Below are positions 11,463 to 17,203 of a stretch of DNA of 17,203 bases, piece by piece. Source of the stretch: Anaerolineales bacterium. GTDB lineage: Bacteria; Chloroflexota; Anaerolineae; Anaerolineales; JABWBV01. The DNA lies in assembly GCA_027019845.1 (NCBI GenBank), contig JALUWE010000085.1, positions 1 through 17,203 of the forward strand, in the 5' to 3' direction. The translations under genes and the position numbers were made by a program. A model generated the notes under the pieces. That model searched no databases. It was not told the origin of the DNA and worked only from the letters and a program-made list of their open reading frames with translations. Every line of letters begins with the position of its first letter. Position 1 is the first letter of the stretch.

Positions 11463-13985
11463 CTACTCCCCACCCCCCCACGCGCGGAACCAGAACCCCA
11501 GCACCTGCTCCGCGGGTTTGCCGTGAACCGAGGTGGACTTGTCGGCCAGGCTGACCGGCGGGTAGTAGCCGCGCGCTACTACCCCTGCGATCCACTCACG
11601 GCTGTCGATAGCTTCCAGGAGCGCCTGGTACGCCTCCATTTGTCCGGTCAGATCGAGTTCTACCGCCGGGATGTCCGGGTTGGGGCGGGCAAGGGCCTCC
11701 CAGGGCAGGCAGCCGCCCTCGGGCGCGGGGATGCAGCCGCTCGTGCCCCCCTGGGCGGAGGGGTAGGCAATGGCCAGCACCAGCGGCTTCTGGTATTGGT
11801 TTTGAAAGGGGAAGATCACATTATCGAGCAACTGCTCTGCCTCGGCGCGGTAGGTCTCCAGCGAGCCGCCTGCCTGCTGGTTCAGCGGCGCGGACCAGAG
11901 CAAATAAATCGCGTCCACCTCGTCCAGGAAAGCGGGCGGGTTTTGAACTCCCTGGGGGTAGGGAAGCGCCCAGGCGAGCGTGCCGTCGAACGTGGCGCGC
12001 ACTTCTGCCAGCATGTCACGCCAGCGTTGCAGCGCGTCCGGCGGCACGTTGGAGGTGAACCCATCGGCCATAAAACCGTCGGGCAGGGCCGGGTGAAGCC
12101 ACTCGCCGCCCAGGATCAGGGCTTGCGCGCCGGTTTGCTGTGCCAGTTGGGCGTGGTGCAGCGCGAAGGCGCGGTAGTGCTCGAACCAGGAATCCCACCA
12201 CAGCGGGTCGCGCGGCGCGCTCTCCCACCACAGGTCCGCCGGCGAGCCGCTCAGCGCGGTCTGGGTGGCGAAGTGGGGGGCCGGGAACAAGGCCACCTTC
12301 AGCCCCCGTGTTTGTGCCTGGGAGATGATCGCCTGCGCATCCAACCAGGGCATGTCCGCGCCGGGGATGGTCTCGAAAACCAGCGGTTCGATCTGGCTGA
12401 ACGTCCAGGTGGGCCGCACCACCACCCAATTGGCGCCCTCCTCTTCGAGTGTTTGCAGCCCGGCGGAGAGGTACGGCAGCCAGTTGGGATGATAGTTGGT
12501 CTGAAATTCGATGCCCGCCAGAAAATCCTCCCCGCGCGGGGTGACTTCCCTCTCGGGAGGGGTGAACGCTCCACCGGTGGGCGGCCACTGCCAGGCCGGG
12601 ATGCTCTCCTCGACGGATTGAAACGCCTGACCGGTTTGCAGCATTTGCCCGTCTGTGTCTGTTCCGGGGGTTCGGGCGTCGTCCGCGCTGCCGCACTGAT
12701 CGTTACGGCAATAGCGGTAGCCGAACTGGTCGAGCACGTCCAGCGGGCTGGAGAGCAGGTACACCCAGCGGTTTTCTTCCAGCCGCCACATCGGGATAGG
12801 CTGCATCCACCCGAAGGGGTTGAATTGGAGGGAGACCACCTCTTCGGGAGGGGTGCCCGCGGGAACGGTGACATCGAACCAGATGGCGGCGGTGTCCACA
12901 GAAGCCCAGGTTTCTACCTCATCGTTCAGGATCACGCCTCCGGGGGGGATGACGATTTCGCGCAGCGGCACCCCGCCCGAACGGGTGCGCTCGGCATTCC
13001 AAAATCCATCTCCTAGCGTGTATTTGTAACGTAGAAACGCGCCTGCGGGCAGCTGCATGGTCAGCGTGTACCTGCCGTCTTCCTGGTATTCCATCACCGG
13101 CATGCGCGCCGCGGGCACGCTCACGCCACCGGACAGGTTGGCGAAGGTGTTGCCGAACTGGTAGAGATTGCCTGCCAGCCGCAGCGGAACCGCGGGGATG
13201 GTGTCGGCAGGGACGCGCACGTTGAAAGTGACCGCGACCAGCGGCGCGGGGTGCATCTCGAACACCGCGGGGGTCTCGCGGTTTTCTTGGACCACTGCGC
13301 CCTGCTGAAAGGTGCGGTAGCTGCCGTCCATGGCGTAGGCCACCAGGTTGTGGGTTCCGGGCGGCAGCCCTTCCAGTTGGAACGCGCCATCCCAGGCGGT
13401 CAGGGTTTGCGCGCCGCCCACCGCCACCAGTATGTTCGGGATCGGCTCGCCACTCTGAGCATCGGTGATCTTGCCGGTGATGCGCCCGACCGGGCCTTCG
13501 TAAGGGGTGTCGTTCCAGCGGCTGACCACGTCGCGCACCTCGCCCGGGCCGTCCACTTTGTAGAGGCGGTAGCGCACCGCGCGGCCGTCCGCCAGGTGTT
13601 CCTCCGCCAGCACCTCCCCCTGCCGCGTGTAGCGATATTTGATGACCGCTTCGTAGGGCAGCTCGAGGGTGACGGAGAAGACGCCCTCCGATTCGGCTTG
13701 CATGGTGAAACGCTTGGGGTTGATCGCCAGGCCGGTCACTTCGTCGAGCAGGCTGATCTGGATGGGTTCTTCGGTGGGCGTATCCGGGGGGATGGCGACC
13801 CGGAAGGTGACCGCGGCCGTGGGTGCGGCTTCCCGCTCCGGGGTGGGGGGGGCGGCTTCCGTGGCGGTTTCCCCGAGGGAGGGGGCTGGCGGCGTGACTT
13901 CAGGAAACAGGGTGGAACAAGCCGTCAGCAGTGTGAGCGCCAGCAGAATGAGGGCGTGGGGGAGCCTGATATGGGTGAGCCTCAT
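11463..13985 (-). CDS. Modular lipoprotein with starch-binding-like modules and glycosidase-like domain
   Basis: The protein is 840 aa. Start ATG 13985 has GGAGG eight bases upstream (GAAGGAGGAAACATG) and gives a clean lipoprotein signal, with a hydrophobic core and lipobox LTAC at C23; the frame is open 10 codons further up. Residues 24-43 are Pro/Ala/Glu-rich. Modules with CBM20-like sequences follow: about 44-140, 250-345 and 367-455 (each with a V-x-F-x-V-x-x-P-x-D/G-T start and later YKYT or GYRY). A carboxypeptidase-regulatory-like beta-sandwich (GRITGKITDAQSGEPIPNIL) lies at about 165-235. The C-terminal ~350 residues (487-840) have the pattern of a TIM-barrel glycosidase similar to GH113/clan A: NWVVVRPTW, GLKVALFPAP, WF..Y..FALHHAQLAQQTGAQALILGGEW with E628 a candidate acid/base. 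It follows tatC with 26 bases between. The signal is Sec-type, not twin-arginine. Substrate unknown. Confidence 0.8.
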   Translation of the reverse strand: MRLTHIRLPHALILLALTLLTACSTLFPEVTPPAPSLGETATEAAPPTPEREAAPTAAVTFRVAIPPDTPTEEPIQISLLDEVTGLAINPKRFTMQAESEGVFSVTLELPYEAVIKYRYTRQGEVLAEEHLADGRAVRYRLYKVDGPGEVRDVVSRWNDTPYEGPVGRITGKITDAQSGEPIPNILVAVGGAQTLTAWDGAFQLEGLPPGTHNLVAYAMDGSYRTFQQGAVVQENRETPAVFEMHPAPLVAVTFNVRVPADTIPAVPLRLAGNLYQFGNTFANLSGGVSVPAARMPVMEYQEDGRYTLTMQLPAGAFLRYKYTLGDGFWNAERTRSGGVPLREIVIPPGGVILNDEVETWASVDTAAIWFDVTVPAGTPPEEVVSLQFNPFGWMQPIPMWRLEENRWVYLLSSPLDVLDQFGYRYCRNDQCGSADDARTPGTDTDGQMLQTGQAFQSVEESIPAWQWPPTGGAFTPPEREVTPRGEDFLAGIEFQTNYHPNWLPYLSAGLQTLEEEGANWVVVRPTWTFSQIEPLVFETIPGADMPWLDAQAIISQAQTRGLKVALFPAPHFATQTALSGSPADLWWESAPRDPLWWDSWFEHYRAFALHHAQLAQQTGAQALILGGEWLHPALPDGFMADGFTSNVPPDALQRWRDMLAEVRATFDGTLAWALPYPQGVQNPPAFLDEVDAIYLLWSAPLNQQAGGSLETYRAEAEQLLDNVIFPFQNQYQKPLVLAIAYPSAQGGTSGCIPAPEGGCLPWEALARPNPDIPAVELDLTGQMEAYQALLEAIDSREWIAGVVARGYYPPVSLADKSTSVHGKPAEQVLGFWFRAWGGGE

Positions 13986-14011
13986 GTTTCCTCCTTCCAG
14001 GGAATTTTCTC

Positions 14012-14902
14012 TCACGCGGCTTTGAGCCGCCGGTCTCTCCCCCGTTGGGCGATGAAGGCCAGCCCAACCCCCAGGAAGTACAACCCCACCAGCGGCCCCC
14101 AGACCAGCAGCATGTTGATCGGGTCCACCGTGGGGGTGATGGCCGCGGCCAGAACAGCCATGATCACCACCGCCAGCCGGGATTGTTCCAGCAGCACGTT
14201 GGCGCGCACCAACCCCATGGCAACCACCACGTAGATCACCAATGGAAACTCGAACGCGATGCCGAACCAGAACATCATTCCGGTCACGAAGGGATAGTAT
14301 TCCGATGGCCGCGGGGTGGTGTTGAAGATGAAGTTGAGCAAAAAATTCAACGCCGGGCCGAGAACCACGAAGTAGGCGAAGGCCATGCCGCCCAGGAAAA
14401 GCACGGTGATCAGGGGAATGGCAACCAGGCCGGTGAAGCGCTCTTTGCGTTTCAGGCCTGGTGCGGCGAACAACAGCATTTCGAGGACGATGTAGGGCAG
14501 CGCGGCGGTAAATCCGGTCAGCAGCGAAACCCGCATGAACACGCCGACGGATTCGGTCACGCCAATGGCCTCCAGGCGGTCGAGGCCGTTCACGGGTCTG
14601 GCAAGAAAATCCAAAATGTCTTCTGCAAACGCGAACGAAATGGTGGTGGTGATGGCCAGCACCACCAGCCCGCGGAAGAGATGTTTGCGCAAGTCGTTGA
14701 GGTGATCGAGCAGCCCGCCTGGGTCCTGCACCGCTTTGGTGAGCGCCTCTACCACGTCGCTGTCCTCCGGGTCTTCAGCGAACAATCCTTTGATCTCCCC
14801 CAGGAGAGTGCCCAGCCAACCCAAAAGGGTTCGGACTATCCAGAAGATCAGTCGAAAAGGGGCGGTAATGAAGCGCCACAAGAGGCGCAGACGGTTACGC
14901 AT
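14012..14902 (-). CDS. tatC: Sec-independent protein translocase TatC
   Basis: TatC is the six-helix integral membrane receptor for twin-arginine signal peptides. The 296-aa protein carries a longer than usual N-terminus (about 65 residues with an amphipathic, hydrophobic FRLIFWIVRTLLGWLGTLL stretch). Next comes DHLNDLRKHLFR (the HL..LR..L motif), the ESVGVFMRVSLLTGFTAALPYIVLEMLLF periplasmic/second-helix region with its conserved F and P, KRKERF, the FWFGIAFEFPLV segment with the conserved E, and the ITPTVDPINML TPxxD motif. It starts three bases after the tatB-like stop and has no SD, so it is probably coupled. The lipoprotein gene follows after 26 bases. Confidence 0.96.
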   Translation of the reverse strand: MRNRLRLLWRFITAPFRLIFWIVRTLLGWLGTLLGEIKGLFAEDPEDSDVVEALTKAVQDPGGLLDHLNDLRKHLFRGLVVLAITTTISFAFAEDILDFLARPVNGLDRLEAIGVTESVGVFMRVSLLTGFTAALPYIVLEMLLFAAPGLKRKERFTGLVAIPLITVLFLGGMAFAYFVVLGPALNFLLNFIFNTTPRPSEYYPFVTGMMFWFGIAFEFPLVIYVVVAMGLVRANVLLEQSRLAVVIMAVLAAAITPTVDPINMLLVWGPLVGLYFLGVGLAFIAQRGRDRRLKAA

Positions 14903-14905
14903 GGG

Positions 14906-15409
14906 TTATTCGGAAGGAGGAGAGGGGGGGGATTCGGGTTCGTTCGCCTGTTCCGTGTTTGGGGTGGGAGGAGGCGATGCGGGAGCCGGTGGTTCCGGAA
15001 TCGAAGGGGCGGCGGCGTTGTCAGGGGGAGGGGGTGTGGTCCAGGCGGCCAGTGGATCGCTTCTGGGTACCGGCGGTGGGGCGATTGTACGTTTGCCGCC
15101 TGCGTTTTGGGCGCCCGTCCAGGCTGATTGGAGAAGTTCCTGATTGATCTCCTGGCTGATTTCCTGGGTGCTCTTGAGCAGGTCGCGTTGTAATTCCTCC
15201 ATGCCGGCTTCGCGCGCCAGGGTGGTGGGCAAATTTTGAAGGGTGCGGGAGGTGTTGCGTACCAGTTGCCAGGTCGGGGAGGTGACAATTTTGCGGATGA
15301 ACTTTCCCAGGGTTCTTCCGGCTTTGACCATATCACGCGGCCCGAGCACGATCAGCATGATCAGAATGATGAAAAAAGCTTCTAAAGGGCCGATGCCGAG
15401 GATATCCAT
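14906..15409 (-). CDS. tatB: TatB-like subunit of twin-arginine translocase (TatA/B family)
   Basis: The 167-aa protein opens with MDILGIGPLEAFFIILIMLIVLGPRDMVKAGRT: a short N-terminus with an acidic residue near position 10, one hydrophobic helix, the GPRD turn and a following amphipathic helix (LGKFIRKI). This is the TatA/TatB layout, and the early Glu plus the GPR turn favour TatB. Residues about 60-105 are amphipathic and Gln/Glu-rich; the remaining 60 are Pro/Ala-rich and probably disordered. No SD precedes ATG 15409, whose leader is a TTGG-type repeat (15411-15452). The gene couples to tatC (3-base gap). No separate tatA lies in the window, so this may be one of two paralogues or a single dual-function subunit. 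Confidence 0.88.
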   Translation of the reverse strand: MDILGIGPLEAFFIILIMLIVLGPRDMVKAGRTLGKFIRKIVTSPTWQLVRNTSRTLQNLPTTLAREAGMEELQRDLLKSTQEISQEINQELLQSAWTGAQNAGGKRTIAPPPVPRSDPLAAWTTPPPPDNAAAPSIPEPPAPASPPPTPNTEQANEPESPPSPPSE

Positions 15410-15410
15410 G

Positions 15411-15452
15411 TTGGCTGGTTCTTGGTTGCTTGGTTCTTGGTGGGGTGGTGGG
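15411..15452. repeat. Degenerate TTGGTTC/TTGGTGG repeat
   Basis: Irregular 7-8-base units (TTGGCTGG, TTCTTGG, TTGCTTGG, TTCTTGG, TGGGG) fill the gap between the nusB stop (15457) and the tatB-like start (15409). Confidence 0.55.
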
Positions 15453-15456
15453 AACG

Positions 15457-15897
15457 TTACTGCTCTCCACTCGCTGACAAAACCCGCCGCAGCTCGTGTT
15501 CACGGGCCGCCAGGCTGCCGAGCACGCCGTTGACGAAGCGGGGAGCGCTGTCGGAGCCGAAGGCTTTGGCCAGCTCGATGGCTTCGTTGATGGCGACTTT
15601 GATGGGCGTTTTGCCATAGACGGCGAATTCCCACAGGGCAATGCGCAGGATGTTACGGTCAATGATGGCGACCTGGTCAATCGGCCATTCCGGCGCGTGT
15701 TCTGCAATGTATTTGTCCAGGGTAGCGCGCATCGGGTATACGCCGGTGACGATCTGGCGGGCGAACTCACCCAGTTTCTCGTTGAGTTGTGTTTCCGCCA
15801 GCCGCTGCTGGAGTGCCTGACCCGGCGGATGGCCGACAATATCTGTTTCGTAAAGGGCTTGCAAGGCGACGCTGCGCGCCTTGGTGCGGAGTTTCAT
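15457..15897 (-). CDS. nusB: Transcription antitermination factor NusB
   Basis: NusB pairs with NusE (S10) and boxA RNA in rRNA antitermination. The 146-aa form begins MKLRTKARSVALQALYETD, as NusB proteins do. It continues through the all-helical family with DKYIAEHAPEWPIDQVAIIDRNILRIALWEF and INEAIELAKAFGSDSAPRFVNGVLG, the latter being the most conserved motif. A longer in-frame TTG start at 15927 (overlapping the end of the Asp23-family gene) is possible, but it adds ten residues not typical of the family. ATG 15897 has no SD, and GAAAGG lies about 20 bases upstream, so the start is uncertain. The gene is 26 bases after the Asp23-family stop. Confidence 0.93.
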   Translation of the reverse strand: MKLRTKARSVALQALYETDIVGHPPGQALQQRLAETQLNEKLGEFARQIVTGVYPMRATLDKYIAEHAPEWPIDQVAIIDRNILRIALWEFAVYGKTPIKVAINEAIELAKAFGSDSAPRFVNGVLGSLAAREHELRRVLSASGEQ

Positions 15898-15923
15898 GGA
15901 TGCGGATGGCCTGGTTGTACCTT

Positions 15924-16274
15924 TCAATCTCCGTTGGGAAAGTCTATGTCTTCGATATGAATGTTGATGCGCCCGACATCCATGCCAACCATGTCGGAGA
16001 TGGCACGGGCGACTTCTTGCTGAATCTTGCGGCTCACCTGACGGACGTTGGTGCCGCTGTGGAGGATGACGTAAATATCCACATCAACACGGGAATCTTC
16101 CACCTGGACGTGTACGCCCTGGTCATACCCTTTGCGAAAGAGGCGATTTACCCCGGCAGGCGCGGGGCTGAGCCTGCTGACGCCTTCCACGGCCAGGGTA
16201 GTGAGGCGGGCGATGGTGAGCAGCACGCCTGGGTCGATGGTGGTGGTGCCCGGGGGGCGAGGTTGATCGGTCAT
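15924..16274 (-). CDS. Asp23/Gls24 family envelope stress response protein
   Basis: The 116-aa protein has the Asp23 pattern: ARLTTLAVEGVSRLSP, with the conserved A-x-x-x-x-GV, then alternating strands (GVHVQVEDSRVDVDIYVILHSG) and a final helix plus strand (VRQVSRKIQQEVARAISDMVGMDVGRINIHIEDI). Such proteins are small cytoplasmic or membrane-associated factors of unclear mechanism, commonly located next to nusB in Gram-positive-type genomes, as here. No SD precedes ATG 16274; its leader is the TTCAGTN heptamer repeat. It follows fabG after a 115-base repeat-filled gap. Confidence 0.9.
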   Translation of the reverse strand: MTDQPRPPGTTTIDPGVLLTIARLTTLAVEGVSRLSPAPAGVNRLFRKGYDQGVHVQVEDSRVDVDIYVILHSGTNVRQVSRKIQQEVARAISDMVGMDVGRINIHIEDIDFPNGD

Positions 16275-16280
16275 GCTTGG

Positions 16281-16329
16281 TGTTCAGTATTCAGTGTTCA
16301 GTGTACAGTATTCAGTGGGTAGTTGGGAG
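16281..16329. repeat. Seven-unit heptamer repeat (TNTTCAG)
   Basis: Seven units of exactly 7 bases start at 16281, 16288, 16295, 16302, 16309, 16316 and 16323 (TGTTCAG, TATTCAG, TGTTCAG, TGTACAG, TATTCAG, TGGGTAG, TTGGGAG). It lies directly upstream of the Asp23-family start. Confidence 0.85.
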
Positions 16330-16344
16330 ATTGGAGCGGTTCTT

Positions 16345-16386
16345 CCGTCTCCCGTCTCCGGTCTCCCGTCTCCGGTCTCCCGTCTC
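16345..16386. repeat. Six-unit heptamer repeat (CCGTCTC/CGGTCTC)
   Basis: Six units of exactly 7 bases start at 16345, 16352, 16359, 16366, 16373 and 16380. The pattern is CCGTCTC with CGGTCTC variants. It ends four bases before the fabG stop at 16390. Confidence 0.85.
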
Positions 16387-16389
16387 CCA

Positions 16390-17154
16390 TCACATCATAG
16401 CCAGGCCGCCGTCCACGCCCAGAACCTGGCCGGTGATGTAGCTGGCCTGGTCCGAGGCCAGGAAGGCGACCGCGTAGGCGATCTCTTCGGGGGTGGCCAT
16501 ACGGCCCAGGGGGGTGTTGGTCAGGATGGCCTGGATGGCTTCGGGAGGGGTGCTGGCGAGGATGTCGGTTTCGACGAAGCCGGGCGCGACCGCGTTGACG
16601 GTGATGTTGCGGGAGGCGACTTCGCGCGCCAGGGCTTTGGTGAAGCCGATCTGCCCGGCCTTGGAGGCCGAGTAGTTGGTCTGACCCGGGTTGCCCATCT
16701 GCCCGGCGACGGAGGTGATGTTGATGATGCGGCCGTAGCGTTTGCGCATCATGTGGCGCACCGCGGCTTTGGAGCAGTTGAAGGTGCTTTTCAGGTTGGT
16801 GGTGATGACCGCGTCCCAGTCTTCTTCTTTGAGCAGCATGATCAGGTTGTCGCGGATGATCCCGGCGTTGTTGACCAGGATGTGCAGGTTGCCGAGCTGC
16901 CGGATGGCCTCTTTGACCAGGTTTTGTGCCTGCTGGAAGTCGCCCACATCGGCCTGCAGGGCCACGGCCTGGCCGCCGTTGGCTTCGATCTGGGTGACGA
17001 CTTCTTCGGCCTTGTCCGGCGAGCTGTAGTAGTTGACGGCCACGGACGCGCCGCGGCGGGCCAGCTCCAGCGCGATGGCGCGGCCAATGCCGCGCGAGCC
17101 GCCGGTCACCAGCGCGACTTTTCCTTCCAGAGACAGGGTTGCGGGTTCGGTCAT
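16390..17154 (-). CDS. fabG: 3-oxoacyl-ACP reductase FabG
   Basis: FabG reduces 3-oxoacyl-ACP with NADPH in each round of fatty-acid elongation. The 254-aa classical SDR has TGGSRGIGRA (G18-S20-G24), VNNAG near 94-98, and the catalytic tetrad N120, S148, Y161 and K165. The ITSVAGQMGNPGQTNYSASKAG segment and VAPGFVETDI near 190-200 are FabG-like. ATG 17154 has GGAGAG at 17159-17164 and a TATAAT on the minus strand at 17184-17189, with any -35 outside the window. It opens the long minus-strand run 16390-10364. A general SDR paralogue cannot be excluded by sequence alone, but the motif wording is that of FabG. Confidence 0.92.
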   Translation of the reverse strand: MTEPATLSLEGKVALVTGGSRGIGRAIALELARRGASVAVNYYSSPDKAEEVVTQIEANGGQAVALQADVGDFQQAQNLVKEAIRQLGNLHILVNNAGIIRDNLIMLLKEEDWDAVITTNLKSTFNCSKAAVRHMMRKRYGRIINITSVAGQMGNPGQTNYSASKAGQIGFTKALAREVASRNITVNAVAPGFVETDILASTPPEAIQAILTNTPLGRMATPEEIAYAVAFLASDQASYITGQVLGVDGGLAMM

Positions 17155-17189
17155 GTATCTCTCCGTGAGTGGTTTCGGGGGGTATTATA
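17155..17189 (-). promoter_or_regulatory. fabG leader: -10 box and ribosome binding site
   Basis: On the minus strand TATAAT (17184-17189), embedded in the palindrome GGTATAATACC, precedes GGAGAG (17159-17164), which is four bases before ATG. The expected start is near 17177, giving a leader of about 22 bases. The -35 position falls past the window edge. Confidence 0.6.
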
Positions 17190-17203
17190 CCGCGTTCGGG
17201 GGG

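Noticed and set aside
11523..13016. Plus-strand frame of 497 codons opposite the lipoprotein
   Set aside because: It is a shadow of the minus-strand coding sequence. The lipoprotein has a signal peptide, SD and modular domains; the antisense has none.
13986..14015. Ten-codon upstream extension of the lipoprotein
   Set aside because: It would overlap the tatC stop and disrupt the N-terminal signal. The ATG at 13985 has a strong GGAGG and gives a normal lipoprotein signal peptide.
15898..15927. TTG start for NusB at 15927
   Set aside because: It adds ten residues not seen in NusB families and overlaps the preceding stop. The ATG at 15897 gives the normal N-terminus, though neither has a good SD.

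Overview
The window is high-GC chromosomal DNA from a Gram-positive-like or monoderm bacterium. The closest fit is Chloroflexota, class Anaerolineae. That assignment is inferred from gene content, lipoprotein and Tat style, a tungsten-type aldehyde oxidoreductase and repeat-filled intergenic gaps; no marker gene allows a firm placement. No phage, transposase, plasmid or CRISPR genes are visible. All genes look intact.

Layout. (1) 50-1141, plus strand: an SPFH (band 7-like) protein with an unusual C-terminal excisionase-type helix-turn-helix, closed by a terminator at 1169-1197. (2) 1208-4274, minus strand: plsX, fabF (4-bp overlap) and a membrane-anchored NERD-like protein. This is a phospholipid/fatty-acid synthesis unit whose leader is a 37-copy heptamer array. 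(3) 4635-4818: a complete tRNA-Leu(GAG) unit with its own promoter and terminator, divergent from plsX. (4) 5063-10059, plus strand: an SCP2-type lipid carrier, an AOR-family aldehyde:ferredoxin oxidoreductase and an extended SDR form a tight operon; after a repeat-filled gap comes the bifunctional NAD(P)H-hydrate repair enzyme Nnr. (5) 10060-10342: three REP-like palindromic repeats and a symmetrical terminator between convergent units. (6) 10364-17154, minus strand: fabG, Asp23-family protein, nusB, tatB-like, tatC, a large modular lipoprotein with a glycosidase-like domain, a two-helix membrane protein and a YtxH-like protein, all in one direction.

How they work together. FabG, FabF and PlsX serve fatty-acid elongation and the first phospholipid acylation, although fabG is far from the other two. 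TatB/TatC form the folded-protein export machine, and the adjacent lipoprotein is an envelope protein that uses a Sec-type lipobox, not a Tat signal. The SCP2-AOR-SDR operon is the most suggestive unit: a lipid-binding carrier, a tungstopterin/4Fe-4S oxidoreductase and an NAD(P)-dependent sterol/epimerase-type SDR could act in sequence on a hydrophobic aldehyde or acid. The substrate is not known from sequence.

The second distinctive trait is that most intergenic gaps hold different short tandem repeats of period 7, 8 or 9. These often lie directly in front of genes that lack a Shine-Dalgarno sequence.
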